Assembly (NCBI RefSeq): GCF_003011895.2
Contig: NZ_PXWF02000256.1
Span: 1-36,985 of the forward strand
DNA: 36,985 nucleotides
Source: Massilia glaciei
GTDB taxonomy: Bacteria > Pseudomonadota > Gammaproteobacteria > Burkholderiales > Burkholderiaceae_D
Direction of reading: 5' to 3'
Below are positions 8,082 through 16,683 of this stretch, piece by piece. Below the pieces are notes generated by a model. That model was not told where the DNA came from. It was given only the letters and a program-made list of their open reading frames with translations, and searched no databases. The translations under genes were made by a program, and so were the position numbers. The first letter of the stretch is position 1; every line of letters starts with the position of its first letter.

Positions 8082-9494
8082 TCACCCCTTGCTCTGCCAG
8101 GTGCCCTTGCGTTTCATGGCGCCCCAGCTCGACTCGTTCTGCATCGCCCAGCGCCACAGCCCGACCAGGCGCCAGTAGCTGTTGAGCTGGCGGTAGCCGA
8201 AATTCTCAACCACCACCACCAGCCCGAGCATGAACAGCTGGCTCGCCTTCGGGTAGATGTGGAACGACATCTCCTCGAGCAGCAGGCCCGAGGCCGAGAG
8301 CAGGATCCCGATCCCGATCGCGACGAACAGGAACGCGCCGAACGCGCTCCACGAGATCCAGTCCAACGCGAAGGCGAAGATCATGAAGAAGTAGCCGCCC
8401 AGTTCGACCACCGGCCCGAACCACTCGAACACCAGCATGAACGGGAACGCGACCCAGCCCGGCGGGCCGCCGTTGCGGTTGAACATCAGGCGCCAGTTCG
8501 CGTTTAGGCTCTCGGACAGGCCGCGCTGCCAGCGGATGCGCTGGTTGCGCAGCGTGCCGAGGTCCTCGGGCGCCTCGGTCCAGCAGATCGGGTCGGGCAC
8601 GAACACCATCTTGTACTTGATGCGCGCCAGGCGCAGCATGCGGTGCATGCGCACCACCAGCTCCATGTCCTCGCCGATGGTGTCGGCGCGGTAGCCGCCG
8701 GCGGCGATCACGGTGTCCTTGCGGAACACGCCGAACGCGCCCGAGATGATCAGCATGGCGTTGATCACCGACCAGCCGGTGCGCCCGAACAGGAACGCGC
8801 GCAGGTATTCGACCACCTGGAACAGGGCCCAGATGTTGGTCGGCAGCCCGACCTTGGTGAGGAAGCCGCCGCTGACCTCGCAGCCGTTGGCGACCCGCAC
8901 GGTGCCGCCGGCGGCCACCACGGTAGGGTCGTTGAGGAAGGGCTTGACCACCCGCTGCAGGCTGTCGCGCTGCAGGATCGAGTCGGCGTCGACCCCGCAG
9001 AACAGCGGGTAGCGCGAGGCGTTGATGCCGGCGTTGAGCGAGTCGGCCTTGCCGCCGTTGCACTTGTCGACCAGGCGCAGGTTGGGGAAGCGCGTCGAGC
9101 GGTAGATGCCGCGCACCTCCTTGGTCGGCAGCTGCACCCGGTAGGCCTCGGGGAACGGCAGCATCCCGAACTCCTGCTTGAGCACCTCGAGCGTGGCGTC
9201 CTTGGAGCCGTCGTTGATGACCACGATCTCGAACTGCGAATAGGTCAGCTGCAGCATCGAGTGCACCGAGGCGGCGATCGTGGCCTCCTCGTTGTAGGCC
9301 GGCACGAGCAGGCTGATGGGCGGCTCGAGCCCCGAATACACCTGCGGCAGCTCGTCGAGGATCTCCTCCTGGCCGCGGCGGCGCAGCGACACGATAGAGA
9401 CCAGGTTCAGGGCCAGGTAGCCGCAGTTGAGGGCGATGAAATAGGCCAGGATGAACCAAGTCGTGAACTCGATGATGAACTGTCCAAAACTCAT
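8082..9494 (-). CDS. Processive family 2 glycosyltransferase, membrane
   Basis: 470 aa, last gene of the four-gene operon. The start is ATG at 9494, overlapping the stop of the HEAT gene (ATGA). One N-terminal TM (FIIEFTTWFILAYFIALN) precedes a cytoplasmic GT-A domain with SLLVPAYNEE, VVINDGSKD, the DxD-type CGVDADS, EAPED and the QxxRW motif (QRIRWQRG), and several C-terminal TMs follow (about 330-400 and beyond). This set is typical of processive synthases such as those for cellulose, hyaluronan or poly-GlcNAc, which polymerise and extrude a polysaccharide. The polymer cannot be named. The outer-membrane barrel in the same operon fits secretion. It is convergent with the sensor kinase, with about 126 bases between them. 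Confidence 0.88.
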   Translation of the reverse strand: MSFGQFIIEFTTWFILAYFIALNCGYLALNLVSIVSLRRRGQEEILDELPQVYSGLEPPISLLVPAYNEEATIAASVHSMLQLTYSQFEIVVINDGSKDATLEVLKQEFGMLPFPEAYRVQLPTKEVRGIYRSTRFPNLRLVDKCNGGKADSLNAGINASRYPLFCGVDADSILQRDSLQRVVKPFLNDPTVVAAGGTVRVANGCEVSGGFLTKVGLPTNIWALFQVVEYLRAFLFGRTGWSVINAMLIISGAFGVFRKDTVIAAGGYRADTIGEDMELVVRMHRMLRLARIKYKMVFVPDPICWTEAPEDLGTLRNQRIRWQRGLSESLNANWRLMFNRNGGPPGWVAFPFMLVFEWFGPVVELGGYFFMIFAFALDWISWSAFGAFLFVAIGIGILLSASGLLLEEMSFHIYPKASQLFMLGLVVVVENFGYRQLNSYWRLVGLWRWAMQNESSWGAMKRKGTWQSKG

Positions 9495-10561
9495 GCGACG
9501 CCCCGCTCGGCCAGCACCTGGCGCAGGATGTCGCCGACGAAGCGGTCGTCGGCGCCGGCGGCGAGCGCCTCGACCTCGTCGCGCCCGTAAAACGGCAGGC
9601 CCACCAGCGCCTGGGCGGCGCGGTAGCGCACCCACCACTGCTCGTCGGCCAGCAGGCGCGTGAGGATGGCGACGTCGGCGCGCTCGCCGATCTGGCCCAG
9701 CGTCTTGCCCGCCTGCACCCGCACCCGCCAGTCGGGATGGGCCGCGTAGGCGCGCACCCGGCGCAGCAGCGCCGGGTGCGACACCATGCGCAGCGCCACC
9801 ACCAGCACCTCGACCGAGGGATGGGTCAGCAACTGCTTTTGCACCAGCGCCGGCAGCACCATGCGCAGGCCCTCGGCGATGCGCAGCGCGCGCGCGAGCT
9901 GGTCCTTGTCCATGGTCCCCGGGGCCCCGCGCGGCCCCATCCTCCTCACCAGCAGGGGCGCCAGCGCCACCCGCGCGTCCTGCATCACCGTCACCACCTG
10001 CGACAGCGACCAGTCGGCGCGGTCGATGACGGCGTCGGCCAGTTCGGCCGCGGCGGCCCCGACGTCGATCCCGACCAGCGCCCAGGCCGCGTACAGCGAG
10101 AGCATGGTGTCGGCCACCCCGGACTGCGCCAGCAGCGCCGGCCAGGCCTCGCGGTCGCGCATGTAGCCGAGCGCGAGGGTGGCGAGCAGGCGTTCGGCGC
10201 GGTTGCCCGAGCGCAGCAGGTCGCGCGCGACGGCGTCGGCGCCGATGCGGTAGCCGACCCCGTTGAGGGCCTCGGTGGCGCTGCCGCGCAGCGAGGCGTG
10301 CAGGTGCACCCACAGCTTGAAAAACACGATCCGGTCGCGCGCGGCCAGCCGCGGCAGCAGCGCCGGCGCGTCGTCCATGATGGCCGCGTTGAGCAGGGGG
10401 CGCCAGCGCTGCACGATTTTCTCCTCGCGCCGTTCGCGCCGCCGCAGCATGGTGCGCAGCGCGACGATCTGGACCCCCAGCAGCAGCGACAACGACAGGG
10501 CCACGGCCCCGCTCCAAAACGCGATCAGTACGTACGGGTCAGAAACGGTATTGGAGGCCAA
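9491..10561 (-). CDS. Membrane-anchored HEAT-repeat protein
   Basis: 356 aa. One N-terminal membrane helix (about residues 10-36, ending in the basic stretch RRRERREEK) is followed by a long alpha-helical repeat region. The C-terminal repeats are clear HEAT-type units (PDWRVRVQAGKTLGQIGE, then WWVRYRAAQALVGL). It is probably a cytoplasmic scaffold at the inner membrane for the coupled glycosyltransferase; that role is inferred from the shared operon. The start drawn here is TTG at 10561, overlapping the barrel gene by 23 bases, because it includes the whole hydrophobic segment. A competing GTG at 10504 has GGAG seven bases upstream but cuts into that segment. The stop overlaps the glycosyltransferase ATG. 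Confidence 0.75.
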   Translation of the reverse strand: MASNTVSDPYVLIAFWSGAVALSLSLLLGVQIVALRTMLRRRERREEKIVQRWRPLLNAAIMDDAPALLPRLAARDRIVFFKLWVHLHASLRGSATEALNGVGYRIGADAVARDLLRSGNRAERLLATLALGYMRDREAWPALLAQSGVADTMLSLYAAWALVGIDVGAAAAELADAVIDRADWSLSQVVTVMQDARVALAPLLVRRMGPRGAPGTMDKDQLARALRIAEGLRMVLPALVQKQLLTHPSVEVLVVALRMVSHPALLRRVRAYAAHPDWRVRVQAGKTLGQIGERADVAILTRLLADEQWWVRYRAAQALVGLPFYGRDEVEALAAGADDRFVGDILRQVLAERGVA

Positions 10562-11306
10562 GGTGAACGCCGTTCTTGTCGTAGAAATTGCCCTGGCGCG
10601 TGCGTCCGACGCTGTAGTTGACGCCCCAGTGCGGCGAGATCGCGTGGCGCCCGATCAGCGCCAGCGCGCGCACGCGCGAGAGCGTGACGGCGCTGCCGGC
10701 ATACACCGCCTCCTCGCCGGCGGCGGCGAGCAGGCCGATCGCGTCGCGCTCGCCGTAGTAGTAATTGAAGCGCAGCTCGGCGCTGCCGACGGTGCGCCCG
10801 AACGCGCGCGTCGAATGGGCCAGCGCGATCGCGCTGAAATCGGAGAAGTAATGCTCGACGCCGGCGCTGGCCTGGTTGACCGTGGCGCCGTCGTAGGCGC
10901 TGTGGTGGAGCCGCCCGTGCAGCAGCCAGGCGCGCGCGAGCTCGAACTGCAGACCGGCGCCGAACGCGTGCCTGGGCAGGATCTGGTGCCCGGGGCTGGC
11001 GCTGGCGTCGGCCGAGAGCGTGACGCGTTCGCCGAGCGGCCTGTCGTAGCGCAGCGCCACGCGGGTGTCGCGCAGGCCGAAGCGCTCGGTGCGGCCGAGG
11101 TCGACGCCGACGCCGTGGCGGCGCGACCAGCGGTGCTCGAACTGCACGCTCTGTTCGCGGAAATCGGGCAGGGCGCCGCTGAGCCAATCGTGGCCGAGCG
11201 AGATCCCGACCCGGGTCTCGGGCTTGGCCTCGTCGGCCGCGCGGGCGGCGCAGGCCGCGGCGGCGCAGGCCGCGAGCAGCGCGCCGCGGGCGAGCGCGGC
11301 CCTCAT
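10539..11306 (-). CDS. YaiO-family outer membrane beta-barrel protein
   Basis: 255 aa. A signal peptide (MRAALARGALLAACAAAACA, cleavage likely after ARA) precedes a region of alternating amphipathic strands rich in Tyr, Arg and Gly and ending in LQYRF, with the C-terminal Phe typical of BAM-inserted barrels. The strand pattern (VGISLGHDWLSG, VEHYFSDF, ELRFNYYYGE, NYSVGRTRQG) matches the YaiO family as I know it. Likely role: outer-membrane pore or assembly component for the polymer made by the operon's glycosyltransferase. The ATG at 11306 sits on the response regulator stop (ATGA). Confidence 0.8.
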   Translation of the reverse strand: MRAALARGALLAACAAAACAARAADEAKPETRVGISLGHDWLSGALPDFREQSVQFEHRWSRRHGVGVDLGRTERFGLRDTRVALRYDRPLGERVTLSADASASPGHQILPRHAFGAGLQFELARAWLLHGRLHHSAYDGATVNQASAGVEHYFSDFSAIALAHSTRAFGRTVGSAELRFNYYYGERDAIGLLAAAGEEAVYAGSAVTLSRVRALALIGRHAISPHWGVNYSVGRTRQGNFYDKNGVHLGLQYRF

Positions 11307-11809
11307 GGCGCCGGACGCAGGTTGCGCCGCACGCGGGCCAGCAATTCGTTCGGCTGGAACGGCTTGACCACGTAATCGTTGGCGCCGGCGTCGAGCGCGC
11401 GCACCACGTCCTGCTCCATCGTCTTGGCGGTGAGCATGACGATCGGGGTCTTCTCCCAGCCGGCCTGCGCGCGGATGATGCGCACCAGTTCGAAGCCGTC
11501 GAGGTAGGGCAGCATGACGTCGAGCAAGACCAGGTCCGGCACCGCGCCGCCGGACTCGATCAGGGCGCGCGCGGCGCGCCCGTCGGTGGCCAGCGTGGCG
11601 CGGTAGCCCTGGCGCTCCAGCATGAACACGAGCACCTGCGCGATATGGTCGTCGTCCTCGACCAGCATGATCGAGACGGGGGCGGGCGTGGCGGTTGGTG
11701 CTTGCGTGTCTTGCATAGGTTGGCGTGGTCTTCTGGTGGCGGCGGTGGGAGGGCGGGCTTGGCGGCGTGCCCACCGGGCATCATACGCATTATTTGCAAT
11801 TGTGCGCAC
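11303..11809 (-). CDS. Single-domain response regulator (REC)
   Basis: 168 aa from GTG 11809, or 137 aa from ATG 11716. The receiver is complete: IMLVEDDDH, the phospho-acceptor Asp in LVLLDVMLPYLDGFE, Thr in VMLTAK, and Lys in YVVKPF. No output domain follows, so it acts by protein contact or as a phosphate relay. GAGGAGG lies four bases before the GTG, while the ATG at 11716 has only a weak purine stretch; I therefore drew the longer form, whose first 31 residues are Arg/Pro-rich and unstructured-looking. It is first in a four-gene operon with the barrel, HEAT protein and polysaccharide synthase, which suggests post-translational control of that machinery. The convergent sensor kinase is a plausible but unproven partner. 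Confidence 0.85.
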   Translation of the reverse strand: MRTIANNAYDARWARRQARPPTAATRRPRQPMQDTQAPTATPAPVSIMLVEDDDHIAQVLVFMLERQGYRATLATDGRAARALIESGGAVPDLVLLDVMLPYLDGFELVRIIRAQAGWEKTPIVMLTAKTMEQDVVRALDAGANDYVVKPFQPNELLARVRRNLRPAP

Positions 11810-11813
11810 ACAA

Positions 11814-11820
11814 CCTCCTC
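11814..11820 (-). promoter_or_regulatory. Strong Shine-Dalgarno (GAGGAGG) before a GTG start
   Basis: On the minus strand GAGGAGG is followed by TTGT and GTG. It supports translation of the response regulator from 11809. The palindrome TGTGCGCACA (11801-11810) overlaps this start codon and could be an operator or hairpin. Confidence 0.55.
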
Positions 11821-11917
11821 ATTTGTATAACTAATTCTGTGCCCGATATACACACATTGGCGGAATGTAATCACCTGCCGGATCGGACGCCGGATCGACG
11901 CCGGCGCCGCCCCACGC

Positions 11918-12937
11918 TTAGCGGCAGCGGCCGATATGCTCCTGCGCGAGCTGCAGGTACTGGCGCGCGCGCCCGAGCCATTGGGGCGAACAACGGAACT
12001 GCGCCTCCCGCAGGTGGCGCAGCGCGAGCGTGGCGCGCAGGCTGGCGCGGTAGCTCTGGTAGAAGTGGACCAGGCGGGCGTCGGGGTGGTCGCCCGAATG
12101 GCTGCCGTAGGCGTGTTGCAAAACCGTTGCCGCCTGCGCCGCGCCGGCGCGTTCGCATTCGAGCGCGAGGTAGGCGAGCTCGTCGGCGGGGTCGAGCGCG
12201 CGCAGCTCGGGGGCGAACTCGAGGCAGTCGATCACGGCCAGGCGCGCGCCCAGGCAGATGTGTTCCGGACGCAGGTCGCCGTGGCCTTCGACGATCCGGC
12301 CGCCGCCCACGCGCGCCGCGAGCAGCGGTTCGAGCGCGCGCATGGCGCCGGCCTGGGCCAGGCACAGCGTGCCGACAATGCCGTGTGGCAATTCCGAGGC
12401 GCACGCGCCCTGTTCCGTCCGGTTGGCGTCGATCTGCGCCTCCATCCTGATGCAATACGATTGGGGGCTCGTGGCGACCTGGGCGCAGGCGGGGTAGAAG
12501 CGCGCCAGCATGGCCGCGATGCGCGCGAAGTCGGCGGTGCGCGCGCGCCGTTCGGCGATCAGGTGGTCGAGCATGCGGCACGCCGGAAGGCGCCGCATCT
12601 TGACCAGCCAGTCGACCGTCTCGGCGCCGCGGCCGATGCGCAGCCGGGCGTGCGCGTCGAGCGCGAGCGGCACCGCGCCGAGGTAGACATCCGGCGCGAG
12701 GCGGCGGTTCAGGCGCACCTCCTCGGCGCAGAAATGGCGGCGCGCGTCGAGCGTGCGGAAGTCCATCCGCTCGTGGCAGACCGGTTTCTTGAGCTTGTAG
12801 ACGTAGTCGCCCGCGAGGAACACCCACGCCATGTGGGTCTCGACCGCCTCGACCAGGTGGGCGCGCTCGGGATAGCTGCTTGGCGCGCGCAGGAATGCCA
12901 CCTTCGATTCGAGCGCGACGCGGGGCAGGCGTGGCAT
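11918..12937 (-). CDS. Aminoglycoside-phosphotransferase-fold protein (COG2187 type)
   Basis: 339 aa from ATG 12937. An open frame continues upstream through a possible GTG, but family similarity begins just after the ATG (SSYPERAHLVEAVETHMAWVF). Seen: the nucleotide-binding Lys region DYVYKLKKPV, EEVRLNRRLAPDVYLG, the catalytic-loop HGDLRPEHICL (Brenner-type HxD, with His where the usual Asn sits, as is normal in this family), and the Mg-binding VIDCLEF. COG2187 proteins have an APH/choline-kinase fold and no known substrate. Many members are fused to an AAA kinase domain, which is absent here. No operon partner is seen: the exopolysaccharide operon starts about 110 bases downstream on the same strand with its own Shine-Dalgarno, and hsp20 diverges upstream. 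Confidence 0.8.
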   Translation of the reverse strand: MPRLPRVALESKVAFLRAPSSYPERAHLVEAVETHMAWVFLAGDYVYKLKKPVCHERMDFRTLDARRHFCAEEVRLNRRLAPDVYLGAVPLALDAHARLRIGRGAETVDWLVKMRRLPACRMLDHLIAERRARTADFARIAAMLARFYPACAQVATSPQSYCIRMEAQIDANRTEQGACASELPHGIVGTLCLAQAGAMRALEPLLAARVGGGRIVEGHGDLRPEHICLGARLAVIDCLEFAPELRALDPADELAYLALECERAGAAQAATVLQHAYGSHSGDHPDARLVHFYQSYRASLRATLALRHLREAQFRCSPQWLGRARQYLQLAQEHIGRCR

Positions 12938-13112
12938 GGCTGGACTCGTGGCATCGCAAAACACAACTCTTTTAGAGCGGCGGTCCGGCCCGGAGTTCCG
13001 TGGTCCCGGCGGGCGTTTGCGTTCGCTCAAGCAGAGGTCGATTCGGCCCGCCGAGCGCACCGCTGTGTTGTCTGACCATGATCGCTTTCCCCCAACCAGA
13101 ATGAGGTGAACA

Positions 13113-13556
13113 ATGGCTAACATCAGGCGCTACGATCCGTTCAACGACATCGCCCGGCAAGACCCGTTTCGGGGCATGGACGAAATTTTCCGCGAAATGG
13201 CGGGCGTGCCCGCGTGGCGCGGCAGCGAGAGCGGGCCGCGGCTGCGCGTCGACGTGACCGAGTCCGATCAGAGCTACACGGTCATCGCCGACGTCCCGGG
13301 CGTCAACAAAGACGACATCAAGGTCGCCGTCGAGGGCAGCCAGGTGACGATCAGCGCGCAAGTGCTCGAAGATAACAACGTCAACAGCACCGGTGTGCTG
13401 CGCAACGAGCGTTTCTACGGCCAACTGTATCGCACCATCACGCTGCCGCAAGAGGTCGACGACGACGCCGCCGAGGCCAAGTACGAAAACGGCGTGCTGC
13501 GCCTGACCCTGCCCAAAAAGCAGGGCACGGGGGCCAAGCAGTTGACGGTTCAGTAG
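13113..13556 (+). CDS. Hsp20/alpha-crystallin small heat-shock protein
   Basis: 147 aa. ATG 13113 is preceded by GAGGTGA, a good Shine-Dalgarno. The N-terminus is the short MANIRRYDPFNDI type. The alpha-crystallin domain covers about residues 42-135 (LRVDVTESDQSYTVIADVPG, then VLRNERFYGQLYRTITLP and the signature YENGVLRLTLPK). It is an ATP-independent holdase that binds unfolding proteins in the cytoplasm. It diverges from the APH-fold gene. I could not find a convincing sigma-32 promoter in the 175-base gap. A tandem array starts two bases after the stop. Confidence 0.92.
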   Translation: MANIRRYDPFNDIARQDPFRGMDEIFREMAGVPAWRGSESGPRLRVDVTESDQSYTVIADVPGVNKDDIKVAVEGSQVTISAQVLEDNNVNSTGVLRNERFYGQLYRTITLPQEVDDDAAEAKYENGVLRLTLPKKQGTGAKQLTVQ

Positions 13557-13902
13557 GGCTTGCAATAGCCGCTTGCAACGAGGCTTGCAATAGCCGCTTG
13601 CAACAATGGTTTTCCAATAAGGGCTTGCAAGAGGGGCGCGCAAGAATGGCTTGCAAGAGTGGCTTGCAAGAGTGGCTTGGCAATCCGGGAGGGGGACGGC
13701 GCCTGCGGGTAGCCGCGGCCGCCGCACGCATCGGCGGCGCCCGCGGCAGCGGCGCCAAGTCCGCCGGGGACGGCGTCGGCGCGCCCAATAAACAAGCCTG
13801 CCCCAGCCCCGATCGTACAGCCGGGGCCGTTACTGCTATCCTAATACGCGTCATCCAAGCATTCCGCCAGCCCGCACCCGCAAATTAGGAAATGGATCGA
13901 AA
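13557..13902. other. Intergenic region between hsp20 and the acyl-CoA synthetase gene
   Basis: The first 127 bases are the GCTTGCAA array. The remaining 220 bases are GC-rich without a supported gene. An AT-richer stretch near 13835-13850 (TACTGCTATCCTAATACGC) may contain the promoter of the downstream gene, but no clear -35 box is seen. Confidence 0.3.
13558..13683. repeat. Interrupted array of GCTTGCAA units, about 13-bp period
   Basis: Perfect GCTTGCAA occurs at 13558, 13571, 13583, 13596, 13623, 13649 and 13662, with variants GCGCGCAA at 13636 and GCTTGGCAA at 13675. Steps are 12-13 bases. The first four form two copies of a 25-base unit containing CAATAGCC. The core TTGCAA is self-complementary. 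The array begins immediately after the hsp20 stop codon. Confidence 0.85.
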
Positions 13903-16575
13903 ATGAGCGTCAGAAACCTCGAACACCTGTTCGCGCCGCGGTCGGTGGCCGTCATCGGCGCCTCCGACCGTCCCCGCAGCGTCGGCGCGACAGTGCTGCA
14001 CAACCTGCGCGAGGGCGGTTTCAAGGGCGCCATCTACGCCGTCAACCCCAAACACCGGACGCTGGACGGGCAAACCTGCTACGGCACGGCCGCGCAATTG
14101 CCCGAGATCCCCGAACTGGCGATCATCTGCACGCCGCCGGCGACGGTGCCGGGCATCATCGCCCAACTGGGCGAACTGGGCACGCGCGCGGCGATCGTGC
14201 TCACGGCCGGCCTCGGCCAGGCGGACGCCCAGGGGCGCACGCTCAAGCAAGCCATGCTCGACGCCGCCCACCCGTACCTGCTGCGCATCCTCGGCCCCAA
14301 CTGCGTCGGCCTGCTGGTGCCCGGCATCGGGCTCAACGCCAGTTTCGCCCACACCGCCGCGCTGCCCGGCAAAATCGCCTTCGTCTCGCAATCGGGCGCG
14401 CTCGTCACGGGCGTGCTCGACTGGGCGCGCTCGCGCGGCATCGGCTTTTCCAAGTTCATCTCGCTCGGCGACAGCGCCGACATCGATTTCGGCGACGTGC
14501 TCGACTACCTCGCCAGCGACGCCGAGACCGGCGCCATCCTCATGTACATCGAAGACGTGCGGCACGCGCGCAAGTTCATGTCGGCCGCGCGCGCGGCGGC
14601 GCGCAGCAAGCCGACGCTGGTGCTAAAAGCTGGCCGCGCGCCCGAAGGGGCCAAGGCGGCCGCCTCGCACACGGGCGCGCTGGCCGGCGCCGACGACGTC
14701 TACGACGCGGCCATCCGGCGCGCCGGCATGCTGCGCGTGTACACCACCGAAGACCTGTTCAGCGCCGTCGAAACACTCGCGCGCGCGCGCCCGATCGCCG
14801 GCGAACGGCTGGTCATCATGACCAACGGCGGCGGCCCCGGCGTGATGGCGACCGACGCCCTGGTGACCGGCAAGGGCACGCTGGCGGCGCTCTCGCCGGC
14901 CACGCTCGAGCGGCTCGACGCCGTGCTGCCGCCGACCTGGTCACACGCCAACCCGGTCGACATCATCGGCGACGCCCCGGCCGAGCGCTACCGGCAGACG
15001 CTCGAGGCGCTGCTCCAGGACGAGCAATCCGACGCCATCTTGTTCATCCACGCGCCGACCGCGATCGTCCCGAGCGTCGACATCGCCAACGCGATCGCGC
15101 CGCTGGCGCGGCGGGCGTCGCGCAACATCCTCGCGTGCTGGCTCGGCGGCGACGCCGTGGCCGAGGCGCGCCGCATATCCTCGCAGGCCGGCATCCCGAC
15201 CTTCGACACCCCCGAGGAGGCGATCAACGGCTTCATGCAGATCGTGCGCTACCGCCAGAACCAGCAACTGCTGATCGAGGTGCCGCCGGCCGACTGCGGC
15301 GGCGTCACGGTCGATGGCGAACGGGCCCGCGCCATCGTGCGCGCCGCGCTCGCCGAGGGGCGCGACATGCTGTCCGAGCCCGAGGCCAAGGGCGTGCTGG
15401 GCGCCTACGGCATCCCCGTGGTCGGGACGCGCATCGCGCACACGGTCGACGAGGCGGTGGCGGCGGCGCGCGAGATCGGGCTGCCGGTGGCCGTCAAGAT
15501 CCTCTCGCCCGACATCAGCCACAAATCCGACGTCGGCGGCGTGGTGCTCGACATCGACAGCCTCGACGGCGTGCGGGCCGCGGCCGAGCGCATGCACAAG
15601 CTGCTGGGCAAACTGCTGCCCGAGGCGCGCCTGGCCGGCTTCTCGGTGCAACAGATGGCGCGCCGGCCGGGCGCGCACGAACTAATCCTCGGCGTGACGA
15701 CCGACCCCGTGTTCGGCCCCGTCATCCTGTTCGGGCAGGGCGGCGTCGCGGTCGAGGTCATGGAGGACCACGCGGTGGCGCTGCCGCCGCTGAACCGGGT
15801 GCTCGCGCGCGACATGGTCGCCCGCACCCGCGTCTCCAGGCTGCTGGCCGGATACCGCAACCGGGCCCCGGCCAACATGGACGCGATCCTGTCGGCCCTG
15901 ATGCAGGTCTCGCAGATGGTGGCCGACATTCCCGAGATCGTCGAACTCGACATCAACCCGCTGCTCGTCGACGGCGACGGCGCCATCGCGCTCGACGCGC
16001 GCATGCGGGTGCGGCTGGCCGACCAGGGCGCCAGCACGCTCGACCGGCTCGCGATCCGCCCGTACCCGGGCGAACTCGAGGAGACGGTCGAATGGGACGG
16101 AGCGCCGCTGCTGCTGCGCCCGATCCGGCCCGAGGACGGGGCGGCCCACCTCGCGTTCGCGCACCGGCTCAGCCCCGACGACGTGCGCTTCCGCATGTTC
16201 GTGCCGATGAGCGACTTGCATCCGTCGCAGTTGGCGCGCTTCACCCAGATCGATTACGACCGCGAAATGGCCTTCATCGCCACCCGCGCCGGCGCCGACG
16301 GCGCGCCCGAGACCATCGGCGTGGCGCGCGTGGTCGTCGACCCCGACAACACCGCCGGCGAATTCGCCGTCACGGTGCTGTCGGACCTCAAGGGCAGGGG
16401 ACTGGGCCGCATGCTGATGGAAAAGCTGATCGCCTACTGCCGCAGCCGCGGCACGCGCGCGATCGTCGGCGAGGCGCTGCCCGAGAACACCCGCATGATC
16501 AGGCTGGTGCGCAAACTCGGCTTTAACGTGACGTCGACCGGCGGCACCGTGCATTTCCGCCTGCCGCTTGATTAG
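13903..16575 (+). CDS. NDP-forming acyl-CoA synthetase fused to a GNAT acetyltransferase domain
   Basis: 890 aa, Pat/YfiQ-like layout. Order: CoA-binding Rossmann domain (RSVAVIGASDRPRSVG from residue 12), succinyl-CoA-ligase-like domains with GPNCVGL and VSQSGAL, the phospho-His loop ASHTGALAG with His256, an ATP-grasp domain (about 470-700, with PVAVKILSPDISHKSDVGGV and ELDINPLL), and a C-terminal GNAT domain (about 725-890, with GRGLGRMLMEKLIAYC). Known members either make acyl-CoA from acid, ATP and CoA, or, where the synthetase is dead, act as protein lysine acetyltransferases that silence acetyl-CoA synthetase. Here the catalytic His is kept, so the synthetase half may be active. TAGGAAAT upstream of the ATG is a fair ribosome site. 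The gene stands alone. Confidence 0.88.
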   Translation: MSVRNLEHLFAPRSVAVIGASDRPRSVGATVLHNLREGGFKGAIYAVNPKHRTLDGQTCYGTAAQLPEIPELAIICTPPATVPGIIAQLGELGTRAAIVLTAGLGQADAQGRTLKQAMLDAAHPYLLRILGPNCVGLLVPGIGLNASFAHTAALPGKIAFVSQSGALVTGVLDWARSRGIGFSKFISLGDSADIDFGDVLDYLASDAETGAILMYIEDVRHARKFMSAARAAARSKPTLVLKAGRAPEGAKAAASHTGALAGADDVYDAAIRRAGMLRVYTTEDLFSAVETLARARPIAGERLVIMTNGGGPGVMATDALVTGKGTLAALSPATLERLDAVLPPTWSHANPVDIIGDAPAERYRQTLEALLQDEQSDAILFIHAPTAIVPSVDIANAIAPLARRASRNILACWLGGDAVAEARRISSQAGIPTFDTPEEAINGFMQIVRYRQNQQLLIEVPPADCGGVTVDGERARAIVRAALAEGRDMLSEPEAKGVLGAYGIPVVGTRIAHTVDEAVAAAREIGLPVAVKILSPDISHKSDVGGVVLDIDSLDGVRAAAERMHKLLGKLLPEARLAGFSVQQMARRPGAHELILGVTTDPVFGPVILFGQGGVAVEVMEDHAVALPPLNRVLARDMVARTRVSRLLAGYRNRAPANMDAILSALMQVSQMVADIPEIVELDINPLLVDGDGAIALDARMRVRLADQGASTLDRLAIRPYPGELEETVEWDGAPLLLRPIRPEDGAAHLAFAHRLSPDDVRFRMFVPMSDLHPSQLARFTQIDYDREMAFIATRAGADGAPETIGVARVVVDPDNTAGEFAVTVLSDLKGRGLGRMLMEKLIAYCRSRGTRAIVGEALPENTRMIRLVRKLGFNVTSTGGTVHFRLPLD

Positions 16576-16683
16576 GCCGGCCGTCTCAACGCATCAAGAA
16601 TGATCCAAGTCGCGCCTTGGTAAATCCTGCTTGGCGTCCCTTGAGCAGGCGGCTTAATGATTCATGTGAAAAGTGAGGATCCG

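Noticed and set aside
8082..10517. Reading the glycosyltransferase as an 811-residue fusion with an upstream domain
   Set aside because: The upstream part is an off-frame reading of the HEAT gene; the ATGA overlap at 9491-9494 and the N-terminal TM define separate genes.
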